Below are positions 1 through 10,246 of a stretch of DNA of 17,405 nucleotides, in pieces; positions within the stretch are counted from its first letter, which is position 1, and each line of letters begins with the position of its first letter. The position numbers and the translations under genes are program-made. Below the pieces are notes generated by a model. It worked only from the letters and a program-made list of their open reading frames with translations, was not told where the DNA came from and made no database searches. Source of the DNA: Conidiobolus incongruus B7586 (lineage: Eukaryota; Entomophthoromycota; Entomophthoromycetes; Entomophthorales; Conidiobolaceae); NCBI GenBank assembly GCA_000697335.1, contig JNEM01013756.1, forward strand, positions 1-17,405, written 5' to 3'.

Positions 1-1679
1 ATATACTCTTAATTAATATTTAATATATTGAATTTTAGTTTTTAATAAAAATAGATATTTCTTAAATATTAAAAGTTTAATAAAAATATAGCAAAAAATT
101 ATTGAAAATAAAAGAAAATATTAATTATATATTAAAAAATATATTTAATTTTTATATTGATATAAATAATAATATTAAAATTATCAATATTTTATAAAAA
201 AATATTCAAAATAACTTATTAGAATAAGACATTATTACTTAAGTGATGAATGATAGAATATATATTATCTTTGAATAAAATAATTTTAAATAAGTAATTT
301 TATATTTGCTAAGAAACAAATATAAAAATAAATTAATTTTTAAAATAATTTTGTGGTAAAATGAGTTAATTTTACATAAATCTTAAATTAATTTTTATGA
401 AAAAAATATATGGCATAATATGAATAATAATTCGAATTAAACTAAAATTGATTCTATTTATCATGTATTGAATTATGTAATAGTATTACATTATGCATAA
501 AATAAAATCAATTACATTTTGTTGTTTAATGGGTAAATTATAAACAGAAAAGTTCTCTAAATACGGTAAATTTAATAAATATCTATTTTTAATGATTATA
601 TTTATATTGTTACATTAAATATGATAAAAATAATAAATCTTCTATTTATAACCCAAGCATATAATTTTGATTGTTTAATAATCATTATGGATCTTTGTTG
701 CTTTTCTATTAAACAAAAAAAATATTAGTTTAAATAGTGATTTTTGTTTTAAAATTTTCTAATGCTCTTGTTCTTGATATTTGATAAATTCAGAAATTCA
801 GACAATGGATCTTTGGAATCTTTATTATTATTATTGTTTATTCAATTATATAGTTGAATTAATCAATGATACAACGATTAAAGAAACAAATATTGTTTAA
901 TTAAAAATTATTTATATATTAATAAATTATTCAAACAAATGTTTTTTGAGTATGCGATTATGCTTTTCTCTATCATTTATTATCCAACTCAACAAATAAT
1001 ATTGCTAAAAATATTAACTCACTAATGAATGGCCTGTTATTTTTAATATTGATTTTAATTTGTGTATATTGAATAAATATAGCAAAATAATTAAAATTTA
1101 CAGATAATATTACAATCATTAACCTTAATCTTTTGATCAAATCATATTCATTCTAATTGAATTATTAGAATTATTTTTGCAATGTTGATTGCTATTTATT
1201 GATTTTTCGAACAAAATGAAATTAATATGATAAATACTATCATAATAATTTTTATAGTATATTATTTACTCATATCATATGTTTTTTGTTGGATTATAAA
1301 TGCAATTAAGCTGTGTTTTTATGTTGTTTGTAACAATGTTATGAACATAATATATTATAATAAAGAATTATTCGATTAGTAAAAATATTATTATTAAATT
1401 TCCTTGTAAAAGATATTTAACTTGATTATCATAATACATAAATATTGATTTATATATAAAGTATAAAATTAAAATATAGGATTACAACAAAATAATTTTA
1501 TTATAATATATGAGATATTGTTCAATATTGGTATTAGAAGAAATCTTTTGTATTCAATATATTTAATATTATATAATTTGATTAGATTAAAAAATATATC
1601 ATATTATGAGTGTAATTATCTAATATTTGGTATTTATTCAAGTTAATTCAGCCATTCTTAATTTCAAAATCTGAAAATA
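1..1679. other. AT-rich gene-free stretch
   Basis: This stretch is extremely A+T rich, and stop codons occur at short intervals in all frames. I see no exon-like block, no tRNA, no terminal repeat and no recognisable protein similarity. Simple A/T runs and ATT trinucleotide runs (for example near 821-838) are the only local structure. It is best read as intergenic DNA. Confidence 0.6.
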
Positions 1680-2130
1680 AGCAATAATAGGACAAAAAGG
1701 AAAGCTGATATGTAAATATGATAATAGTGGTAGTTAATACTATCGATAGGGAATGATTTTGTTAATCACTTACGAAACTAAAATTATTCCCTTGAATTTA
1801 GAAATCACATTAGAGAACGCCTATTTCATATAGTTGGTTCTGTTACTTTACACCAGTAAACTCTTCCTCTCTACAAAATTCAACAATAATATCTAAAGTA
1901 AGATTATAATAAATTGACTAATAAACATCATCTAGTTATCATTGTTTCAAAAATATCCAGTCTCTAAGTTTTACTTGCAACACTCACAAAAGTATTGAGT
2001 TGTGACAAGTGTGAGATATTTAACTCATTCAAAGAACCCAATTCACAGTAAATCATTTTCATCTTATTTGGTGAACCTCATTGATTTCCCAAAGCTCTGT
2101 GGCAGCCTATCTTTTGCCACTGATGATTCC
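1680..2130. other. Slightly GC-richer island, function unknown
   Basis: Base composition rises clearly against both flanks, with words such as gagaacgcc, accagtaaactcttcc and ctctgtggcagcc, yet no open frame of useful length crosses it. It holds a perfect 6-bp hairpin (GTGGCA at 2099-2104, TGCCAC at 2115-2120, 10-nt loop). It also holds an imperfect inverted pair between about 1979 and 2016 (caacactca / tgagttgtg, and ctcaca / tgtgag). It could be a noncoding RNA gene, a decayed gene or a regulatory block. I cannot match it to U1, U2, U4, U5, U6, SRP RNA or RNase P RNA by eye. Confidence 0.3.
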
Positions 2131-4199
2131 CTACTTAAGTCCTAAAAGTTTTTTTCTTTCACATTTACAATTGTCAAAATTATATTTTGAATATATAATG
2201 ATTCAATGTCAGAATAAAAAAATAAAAAATAAACAAAGATATATTGCAATTTAATATAGTTCAAAATGAGGTAATACCATTTATAGAATGATTCATATAC
2301 TATATTATAAATATCTATTACCATCAAACTAGTATTAACATTCAGTTCTAATTTATCAATTTTGTAATAATATCGAAAAGAATTCCAATAATATTAATAA
2401 TGATTTAAATTTTTGTAATAATTTAACATTTCTTTAAATTAAATGTTGATAATGATTGTCTAGAAAATAATAAATAATAATTAAATAATTTTGATCCAAT
2501 CAATTCAGATCAAAGATATATGTTTTGGTTATTGAATACTGTTAAATTGTATTGGAACTAATGAATGTACATAATATTGATTTTATCATATATGCAAAGT
2601 GTTGAGGTAAATTAAATATAATAAGAGGTACTTTATTATTATGTACATTGTAATATAGTTCGAAAGTTCAGGCTAATATTTTAATTACACATTTAACTTA
2701 TGAAATCCAATAGGATAATATAAAGGTTGATCTATTACAATATGGCTATGATTATTTGGTAGCTAATGATATTGGGGAAATTCAAACAAATCATTGTTAT
2801 ATTCTAAGAATATTAAAATTACTGTTAAAATAAAAAGATCTCCAAATTACAATTAATAAAATACTTAACAGGGCAAAGATATTTAAATGGTTCAAACTAC
2901 TTCCATTGGAAATACTTACATAGTTAAACATATAATTAAAAATCTATTGGAAATGATTTGATACAGTTATAATCAATCCCCAAAATCTGTTAGTTAAGTA
3001 AATCAAATTTGAAAAAGGATTGTTATATTATTCATTTAAGGGTTCTTGATGACTTAAATAGCAATTACTTTAATCCCACTTGCTAATATTCAGGGAGATT
3101 ATTGGGATAGCCAGGATTGTTGCAAATATAGGGATAATTATAAAGGGTTACTTGAAACAATTTGTTAATTGAGAAATGATAACCAAACTTTTTAAGATTT
3201 GAAGTTTTTAAATTTAGTTTAATAATATAAAATTATAATTAAATAAATTAAATTTCATTATTATTTGGTTAAAATAATTAAATCATTATTAAATTGATAA
3301 TTAATCAATTCATGTAAATTAAGCATTATAATAAATGATGAACTATAACGAGGTGTTCCAAAATTCAAAAATTATCAATCCATTATTAAGATTATCTCGT
3401 TAGACAAGCGATTGTCACCAATATTTATCATGTATACTAGTTTTTAATAATAATATTTATATAATTTTAATATAATTTTAAGGCTTAAACAAAATCATTG
3501 AGAACAAAATCACACTTGTTAAATTGAAGTCTTTTAATTAAAATCTGTGAAGAGTTTTCATTATCTAATTTTCCAGTTTTTAATAAAATAAATTTAACAT
3601 CGAAAGATAAAAAACATTATTAAAATTAATATTGATATTTAATTTGATAAATTACCTTGTAATGTTGCGCAAAAATAATGTTTGTTTATAATTGAGGATT
3701 TTCTGTTGAATTAATTTGATAATCTAAATCAATTTCATTATTTGTGATTAATTTCATTAGTTTGGTATATTAGGATCAATTTTCAAGATCTTCAGCATGT
3801 TTACAGTTATTCATTTAATTTGAATATAGTACCATATTTATATTCAAAGCTTCTAAGTTTGGGCCAATGATCAAGGGCTATGAGAACTCGTTGAATAAAC
3901 AATAACAGTAATTAAATGAATTATTATATATTTTTAATTAATGGCTCAGGTGATTAACTAATTTCAACGACATTATTACTCAATTTTAGAATTTGTTAAA
4001 TGAACAATATTATATTTAATTTGCCACTCCGCTGGTAATCATATGATAACACTAAATGATGTCACTGTAGATAAAGATGCTTTGGCTACTATGATATAAT
4101 CAGGTAATACATAGGCTTATTCGTGGTATTATATTTAAATCATCTGTAAATATTTAATACTAAATATATAGAATCAAATGTTTTATTTCTTGTTGATTG
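2131..4199. other. AT-rich intergenic stretch
   Basis: No gene can be supported here. Small patches are less AT-rich, around 3040-3170 and 4018-4120. The second could encode about 18 residues after an ATG at 4043 (ending in a TAA), which is too short and isolated to call. The only longer open frame, on the minus strand at 2142-2327, is a low-complexity run of I, Y, N, F and L codons of the kind that AT-rich DNA produces by chance. Confidence 0.5.
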
Positions 4200-4504
4200 A
4201 CTAAAAAGTGTAAGATCGGCAAAAAAAATGACTGAAAAGTGTAAATTATAGAAATCTTCTCATTTGGGTTACTTCAATAAGTGGCCCTTTTTGCCTTACT
4301 TCAATCCCATTCTCATTGCCCTGATTGGACCGAGCTCTTCATCCCGCAGATTCTCAATTGAGAAAACTTTGGAGTATAAATAGATCTGAATAGGCTGATT
4401 CATGCCTTGAACAAATTCTGATATTGTTAAATTAAATATTAACATCTATTAACATTAGCTGCATTTTTCCTATATTAATACTTCCTTCCTTCCTTCCTTC
4501 CTTC
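4200..4504 (+). promoter_or_regulatory. Promoter-like region of the 4591 gene
   Basis: A GC-richer block directly precedes the frame at 4591. It contains a TATA-like element (gtataaatag, about 4373-4382), an inverted CCAAT box (gattgg, about 4323-4328) and two pairs of short direct repeats: actaaaaagtgtaa / actgaaaagtgtaa at 4200-4213 and 4231-4244, and ttacttcaat at 4269-4278 and 4296-4305. A (CTTC)6 microsatellite at 4481-4504 would fall in the 5' leader. TATA and CCAAT boxes at sensible distances from an ATG suggest a Pol II promoter. The binding factors are unknown. Confidence 0.45.
4481..4504. repeat. (CTTC)6 microsatellite
   Basis: Six perfect copies of the tetranucleotide cttc lie about 90 bp upstream of the ATG at 4591, probably in the transcribed leader. 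It is pyrimidine-rich on the coding strand. Such repeats are prone to length change by slippage. Confidence 0.9.
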
Positions 4505-4590
4505 GGTTTTACTTTGTTACAATTTTGTTTTATTTGATATCTTATCCATTTTGATAGTTTTGTTATTGTTACACATATTCTTTAATTTAA

Positions 4591-4977
4591 ATGGGTTTCT
4601 TAAAGCACTGGGATTTTTTCAAAAGCAAAAAGTCAAAATCTCCCTTCTTGTCTGCTTCACCTTCTTCAAGTAACTTGCCGCTCAGCTGTGGCATCAGCGA
4701 GCCTTTAGAAGCTTCCCCCGTTATGGGACGCAGATCCGCTGTCGAGCGCTCACAGCGTCCGTCAAAGTCAAGCTTCCAAGACAGTCGTAGTTTGGTAGAT
4801 CTGAACGTCAACAGCCATAATCCACTATCCAACAAAACGCGCAAAGTGATATTGGAGAGCAACTTCGACAGTATTATAAGAGACGGCTTTAAACTAGGGG
4901 ATTCGGATCAAAAAGTCACCACTTTGAAAGTGAGTTTGACTCCCAACAACGCTAGGACAAGTCGCTACGTCTGTTAA
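4591..4977 (+). CDS. Hypothetical 128-residue Ser-rich basic protein
   Basis: I do not recognise this protein. It is a single-exon frame with an ATG start in an A-rich context (ttaaATGGG) and a TAA stop. Composition changes sharply here: the frame has many G- and C-ending codons while its flanks are almost pure A+T, which is the main reason to believe it is a gene. The N-terminus (MGFLKHWDFF) is hydrophobic and is followed by a Lys/Ser run (KSKKSKS, residues about 11-17). Residues 20-75 are rich in Ser and Pro and look disordered. The C-terminal 45 residues (VILESNFDSIIRDGF, then TTLKVSLTP near residues 109-117) look more ordered, with alternating hydrophobics. It ends in RYVC. There is no signal peptide, transmembrane helix or catalytic motif. 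An extra 3' exon cannot be excluded but is not needed. The open frame on the opposite strand at 4587-4862 is its shadow. Confidence 0.65.
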   Translation: MGFLKHWDFFKSKKSKSPFLSASPSSSNLPLSCGISEPLEASPVMGRRSAVERSQRPSKSSFQDSRSLVDLNVNSHNPLSNKTRKVILESNFDSIIRDGFKLGDSDQKVTTLKVSLTPNNARTSRYVC

Positions 4978-5627
4978 TAACTTACACCATCTAGATGATA
5001 TATATAATTTTATAATCAATTTCCATCCTTTTCATTTCTTGTTAATAATTTAGACTTTCGCGCGCTTTAGTACCACCAATAACCATCTAAATAATCTAAT
5101 ACTACCATCAACATGAGCATATCCATCTAAATAATCCTTCTCAAAATTAAATAATGCACTACATAATAATAACTATATATTTGTAAATATACAGTTTCGA
5201 CCAATAGTCAATCTAATATATCTATAATAATCATAATAAATCTTAAAATCGACCCAAAACATATCATATCTCCTTAATTTCCTCCTATTTCCCTCTCCTT
5301 ACCCTTATCAAACTATTTGAATTTATTCACATCTTGAATGTCCACAATAAACAATTTAGAGGATTTCATTAATTTTGACTATTTTTAACACTCATTTTGG
5401 AATTGTATTAACCCAATTCGATTTTTTTAATAAAATTTTTTAGTCAAGTTTAATTAAATCAATCATAATTAAAAACAGTCCAATTATAGTGATTCAAATC
5501 CCATAAATTTTAGTTTTTTCATTTCAAGTATTTGAAATTAATTTATAATTGATATTTTATTCACTGAATGATAATCAAAGAAAATCAATTACATCACTTT
5601 AAATACCAATTTTACATATTTTAAAAA
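4978..5627. other. Intergenic spacer before the ALG11 pseudogene
   Basis: This is an AT-rich stretch with no open frame of note. It should hold the 3' end of the 4591 gene and the remains of the ALG11 promoter. A pyrimidine-rich patch lies at about 5270-5310 (ctccttaatttcctcctatttccctctcc). No clear TATA box or other site can be assigned. Confidence 0.5.
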
Positions 5628-7467
5628 ATGTACCATATTTTTTGTCTCTGATTTTTATTCTCCATACTATCGTTCACTACTTCAAACAGCTGGTGAATGA
5701 GGGATCCTTACTGAAGAGACGCCGATTCTTGAGTAATTTAACGCCCAATGTGGAGTATCACCCACCAAGTATTGTCGAGTTCTTCCATCACTACTATGCT
5801 GCTGGTGGCGGTGGAGAGCGTGTATTGTGGCAGAGTGTCCAATACGTCCTCGATAGATGGGATTTTACTACCTGTGCTATCTACACTGGCAATAAATTGA
5901 TCAAGGAAGAGATGATCGATCATGTCAAAGTAATTTTATTTATTTATATAATATATTTATATTAATATTGGGTTTAGGATCGATTTAACCCTGAATTAGA
6001 TACTAACAAAATTGATTTAATTTATTTGAATCGTAGGGGTTGGGTCAAAGCTTCTAGGTATTTTTCAGTATTATTCACTTAATTATATGCCACCAGCCGT
6101 TGTTATTTATAGATACTCTGTTTTGAAATTATTAGGACAGAGTTCAGGATCTATTATATTAGGTTACGATGCTATCAATCAACTAATTACTGATTTATTC
6201 ATTGGTAAACTTAGATTTTATGGTAGATTTTAAATTTATTAATATTGAAAATAGATACTATGGAATATAATTTTACATATCCTCTAGTAAAATTATTAAC
6301 TCAAGTTTCCGTAATCGCCTATGTTCGTTATCCTACTATTAGGTAACTATTCATGGATTATTTTTTGTATTTATTAATAATATATTTGATATAGTTCTGA
6401 CATGATTGAAGTTGTGGAATCTCAAGGTCCTAACTCCTTCAACAATTGAAATTCTATAGTTAAATCTATTCCAGAATTAAATTATTTCAAAATAATATAT
6501 ATTATATCAATAATAGAAACAGAATTTTTTATTTAATGTGTAGTCTTCAGCTATTACAAATTACTGGCTTGGATTTACCCTTGGTCAGGATCTTTCTGTG
6601 ACCAAGTGATAGTCAATTCCAGCTGGACTTTGGATCACATTCTTTCTATGTGGTATTCTCCCTGTGAGTTTGTCTATCCTCCTTGTGACATCGATTCTTT
6701 CACTCTTACCAATCAGGATCATTCTCTCTCCATCGTTTCTCTGGCTCAGTTCAGGTAATCTATATTATAACTATAATAATCACCCATCAACTAAGATTAT
6801 TTGATTTAGACCTAAAAAGAGCCACGCTCTCCAATTACATATTATGGCAGCTCTATTCAAAAAAATATCCTCAATTTAAATCTGATAGCCTCAAATTATA
6901 CCTTATGGAAGTGTTCAAAATGATCAAGATCAACAAAGTGTTGGCAATTTGAAAAAATTGCGCGATGAATTAGATTTACAGGTAATTTGAATTAAAATCA
7001 TATTATCCTACAATATTCATCTTTTTAATTAGGATCATGTAGAATTTATTGTGAATCCATCTTACACCATCGTTCAATAATATTTGTCCACCTAACTCAT
7101 TGGATTACATATTATGAAGCTGAAACACTTTGGTATTAGTGTTGTTGAACTAATCTGTAGTGGACTGATTACTATTGCTAATAATTCTGGATGTCCTCAA
7201 ATGAATATCATACTTCCTGAAGAATTTGAATACTACCCTGGAGGTAATTATAATGATATGTAATCAATTAATCAAATATTAACAACATATGATAGGTTAT
7301 TCGGCATCTACAGCCAATGAATATGCTGATTTAATCTATCATATCATCCACCTTAAAGGTGACGAAAAGATTCAGTTCGCCAAAACGCTCTCAAATGGTG
7401 CTCCCAATTCAGTAATGAAGAGTACGAGAAAGGATTCGAAAAAAGTTTTATCAATTATTTTAATTAA
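5628..7467 (+). pseudogene. ALG11: ALG11 alpha-1,2-mannosyltransferase, broken copy
   Basis: ALG11 adds the fourth and fifth mannoses (alpha-1,2) from GDP-mannose to Man3GlcNAc2-PP-dolichol on the cytosolic face of the ER. Family landmarks appear in order: FFHHYYAAGGGGERVLW, YVRYPTISSDM, VNSSWTLDHILSMW, VYPPCD, AQFRPKKSHALQ and HFGISVVE. Nine exons fit: 5642-5929, 5978-6057, 6113-6204, 6255-6342, 6395 to about 6493, 6551-6754, 6810-6981, 7033-7243 and 7296-7467, roughly 468 codons, normal for the family. Damage is wide. The ATG at 5628 is one base out of frame with exon 1 across a T run. In-frame stops lie at 6447 (TGA), 7078 and 7093 (TAA). The frame slips at the A7 run (6859-6865), back at about 6907, and again near 7393. 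The intron after about 6493 lacks a GT donor. The first Glu of the GT4 E-x7-E motif is Lys (7123-7125). Homology resumes cleanly after each lesion, so decay is recent. Sequencing error is the alternative, but the neighbouring gene is intact. Confidence 0.85.
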
Positions 7468-7516
7468 ATATTAATAGAAACTAATAAATTAATAATTAAC
7501 ATCTTAATCCTCAAAT

Positions 7517-8773
7517 TTATTTCAATAATGTAAAGGGATACATGGGGAATTTGGTGTAGAACACGCTTGAAAGGTAAACTAAAGTACCCATTAAAACCGT
7601 ACATAATAGAGCTACAAGGGCAAATTTCAAAGTTTCGTTCTTGATAGGGTTTACTTTGTTCACTAAAGTGACAATGACAAAGGATGATACACCATCTAAA
7701 TACTATATTAATATGATTAATATTCAATTTAAATTGTTAAACTTACAGATTAAAGCAACGATCTGAGATTCAATACCATATTGGTCTTGGAAACCTTCAT
7801 GCCAGACTTTGACTTTGCCAGATCTGTCTTGAGCCATGAAGCCAGGGCCTCGAATTTGATTGAACATGTGTCCAGATACCATCATTAAAATAAATACCTA
7901 AAAATCATCAGTTAACAGATATAAAATTTGATATTGGCAATAGTAATACCAAACTGAAAGCAGCCCAAATATTAGTTTGAACCAGCATTGTACTCAATTT
8001 AGGCAAGATCAAATATACAGCCAATCCCAAGATAACAATACCGACAGCAATTGATCCGTACAAAGACCAATTGATAGGTCTATAAATTTTGATTTTTTCG
8101 TCGATTTTATTCTCTAAAAACTTGGCGAAGGGCTCGGGATCGAAGCCACTAAATAATCAGATATTATTCATATCATGGTAAAATTAGATATTACCTCATA
8201 GCGATATTATATTCATCATATTTGGGATCTTTGGAGGGAGTTTCAGAAGCTGGAAAGAAGAATAGGTTAGGAGCACCTCTCAACTTGTACTAATTTCAAT
8301 TTATGAATAAATTGCTGTAAATAATTCTATTAAATTTTACCTTAATAAAAGTATTTTGAGCATCTTCAAAGTCCAAAACACCGAAGAATAACTTATGCTT
8401 CTGAGGATGTCTCGCCCAACTCTGTCCCAATAATCTCATAGTACTGTCAAATTCACTATTTTATAACATTTAATAATATGATTTATAAATGATAACAATA
8501 AATTACTTACACACATTGTTCACAACCAAAACCCGATCCTAAGGCGGTCAAAGCGACAGCCAAACTAAAGTTTCTAGGTGTCTTAATAAATTGTTGAAAA
8601 TCTCTCTCCTTGAGGTACATCACACCTTCCTTGGTGGGATAAGTCGTAATCTTTTGAAAAATTTCATCCTTTGTCAATTCGGAAGATTTGGATTTTTTAG
8701 CTTTGCAGCTGACTTGTTGTAACAAGGTTAAGCTGATTATTAATTGAATTAGTTTTTTAAAATATAGTTTCAT
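7517..8773 (-). CDS. OST3: Oligosaccharyltransferase subunit OST3/OST6
   Basis: This is the thioredoxin-like subunit of oligosaccharyltransferase, an ER membrane protein that forms mixed disulfides with nascent chains and aids N-glycosylation of nearby sites. Six exons, read on the minus strand, join in frame: 8773-8511, 8455-8341, 8289-8195, 8148-7950, 7897-7747 and 7695-7517. They give 333 residues (yeast Ost3 has 350). All five introns are 46-55 bp, start GT and end TAG. A signal peptide (MKLYFKKLIQLIISLTLL) leads into a luminal domain with the CEQC redox motif at 84-87, then LFFGVLDFEDA and RGAPNLFFF typical of the family. Four membrane segments follow at about 187-206, 217-236, 268-288 and 297-318, with the family's IRGPGF loop after the second. 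It ends in MYPFTLLK. The start at 8773 is the first ATG, at the head of the signal peptide. Whether it corresponds to OST3 or OST6 is not decided by the sequence. Its stop lies about 50 bp from that of the ALG11 copy, so the genes converge. Confidence 0.93.
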
Positions 8774-9111
8774 TATTATTATGTTGTATTTTTGGATAGA
8801 ATACAAAAAGTGACTTATAAATTAATTATTAGATTTTATGTCATAATATATTCAGTTTTAATTAATGGGATTAAATTGAATTAAAAGATTGATGATGTGT
8901 CACAATTTGAATTGATGAAATTAATTGTTGAATAAATATAAAAATTAAAATGATATTAAATGGGTTAACCAAAATAAAAATTAATGTTAGTTGATAAAAA
9001 GATCAAAGGAAAGTATATAGTAGTAAAAAGTATTAAATGAAAAAAATATATTAAACATTGATTAAACATAATAATTTGAAAATAAAATTTTAACTGTTCA
9101 AGTTCAAAAAA
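8774..9111. other. OST3 upstream region and original tRNA-Glu flank
   Basis: An AT-rich spacer of about 340 bp. The part next to 8774 should hold the OST3 promoter on the minus strand, although no convincing TATA or CCAAT element can be picked out against the AT background. The part up to 9111 is what lay immediately upstream of the tRNA-Glu gene before the LTR insertions. No gene is visible. Confidence 0.5.
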
Positions 9112-9116
9112 CGTGA
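9112..9116. repeat. 5-bp target-site duplication (cgtga), outer copy
   Basis: The word cgtga directly precedes the TGT end of the reverse LTR. Identical copies stand at 9673-9677 and 10247-10251. Three copies around two LTRs indicate two successive insertions at the same target. Confidence 0.85.
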
Positions 9117-9672
9117 TGTCACGGTTATTAGCTCTTGGAGCGTCATTGAGGACACTGACACAGCCATTCTGTAGGCCAGATTGTGAAACATGATACCTAC
9201 CAGCTGGGGTAAACTACCAATGATCAGATCTCTGGCTATTCGGCCTTGATCACTTGTAAATGGGGCTTTGTACAGAGCGACTAGACCAGCAGCAACAGTG
9301 GCGGCGTTAGGATCCGACATGCTAAAAGATGGAATCAAGGAATATCAATAGGAACGGGTTTAGAAGGATTAGTGTAAAATGACTCAAGTGGAACTATAAG
9401 CAGTTACTTGAGTATACCAAAAGGGTTGGCTTTGGATGTAGGAAAAAGGTTTATTAATGTAAGAAAGTAAGGTAAGAGAGAGAGATCAAGAAGGGAGCCG
9501 AGCCCTTCTTATACTTAAGTGAAATATATAGGCATAAGTATGCACGGATGAGTAACAGTGAGGTCACTCAGACGTGGACTGGTAAAATGTTGATAAGGCC
9601 TAATTTGGTTAATCAGGTACTTAATAGTGAATTGGAGTGAAGAAAGGTATCAATTAGGTAGCAATCGTCACA
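9117..9672 (-). mobile_element. Solo LTR, outer copy at tRNA-Glu (copy A)
   Basis: A 556-bp solo LTR of a Ty-like LTR retrotransposon, read on the minus strand. Its ends are TG...CA (TGTGAC... and ...GTGACA in its own direction) and it is flanked by the perfect 5-bp repeat cgtga. A conserved AATAAA-like site (taataaacc) lies mid-LTR. A 68-codon open frame (9320 down to 9117) reaches the last LTR base, so gag probably begins inside the LTR, as in Ty1. No internal region remains, so this is a fossil left by LTR-LTR recombination. Its leader and frame differ more from the other three copies than they do from each other, so it may belong to another subfamily or be older. It lies outside copy B and so was inserted first. 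Confidence 0.8.
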
Positions 9673-9677
9673 CGTGA
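9673..9677. repeat. 5-bp target-site duplication (cgtga), middle copy
   Basis: This is the only sequence between the two opposite LTRs of the first stack. It is identical to the outer copy and to the tRNA-side copy, which argues against the pair having entered as one palindromic unit. Confidence 0.85.
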
Positions 9678-10246
9678 TGTGACACTTATTATCTAATGGA
9701 TACCTTCTCTCACTCAAAATCACTACCAAATCTCCGATTATCCCAATTAAGCCATATAAATAATCTCAACCAGTTATGAATAAGGCTCTAAACCCTTGAT
9801 ATCACAAAATCTATATGTCTTACAACCACGCTATTGATCCGTAATGGCCTATTTATGCCAACCCTTCCCACTCAATCCAAAGGAGGACTTTTTCTATTCT
9901 ACTCCACAAATAAACCTTATTTTCCTACTAAAAACCTGCTCTCAAACGTACTCAAGAGGCCGCTTATAGCTTCACTTGAGACATATTCTATTATCCGTCT
10001 GCATCCATTCCTATTGATATTCTGTGACTTTGCCTTCTTAGCATGTCAAATCCTCACACTGCCACTACTACTGCTGATTTAGTCGCCCTCTTTAATGCCC
10101 CATTCAACAGTAATCATGGTCGGATCGCCAGGGAACTGATCATCGGCAGTCTACCTCAGTTTGTAGGCACAATGCTTCACAATCTGGCTTACACAATGGC
10201 TATGTCAGTATCCTCGATGACGCTCAAGGAGCTAATAACCGTGACA
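9678..10246 (+). mobile_element. Solo LTR, inner copy at tRNA-Glu (copy B)
   Basis: A 569-bp solo LTR of the same family as copy A, in the opposite direction. Its ends are TGTGACAC... and ...CCGTGACA, and it is flanked by cgtga on both sides. A TATA-like element (catataaat, about 9755-9763) and an AATAAA site near 9908 are plausible LTR promoter and polyadenylation signals. A 68-codon open frame starts at 10043 (MSNPHTAT...) and reaches the final LTR base. It agrees with that of copy D at roughly four residues in five. The internal region is absent. Its position against the tRNA gene makes it the younger insertion of the pair. The superfamily is uncertain: positional precision recalls Ty3, while a gag start inside the LTR recalls Ty1. 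Confidence 0.82.

Noticed and set aside
2142-2327. 61-codon open frame on the minus strand
   Set aside because: Low-complexity I/Y/F/N/L string in AT-rich DNA, with no exon context or family resemblance.
4021-4100. Coding-like patch (about 18 residues after ATG 4043)
   Set aside because: Too short, with stops on both sides, no splice-bounded partner exon and no recognised family.
4587-4862. 91-codon frame opposite the 4591 gene
   Set aside because: Shadow of the sense frame. The sense frame has the ATG, the promoter elements and the better composition.
5738-5923. Minus-strand frame inside ALG11 exon 1
   Set aside because: Antisense shadow of a clearly homologous exon.
5628-7467. Stop-codon reassignment as an explanation for the in-frame stops of ALG11
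   Set aside because: The stops are of two kinds at unrelated positions, and the gene also has frame slips, a lost donor and a lost catalytic Glu. OST3 next door uses TAA as a normal stop and needs no recoding.
7464-7727. 87-codon minus-strand frame at the 3' end of OST3
   Set aside because: Wrong reading frame of OST3 exon 6 and its intron. The correct frame gives the conserved fourth membrane helix and MYPFTLLK ending.
9834-10082. 82-codon plus-strand frame in LTR copy B upstream of its ATG
   Set aside because: Not kept in the other LTR copies, and it overlaps the leader and polyadenylation-like region.
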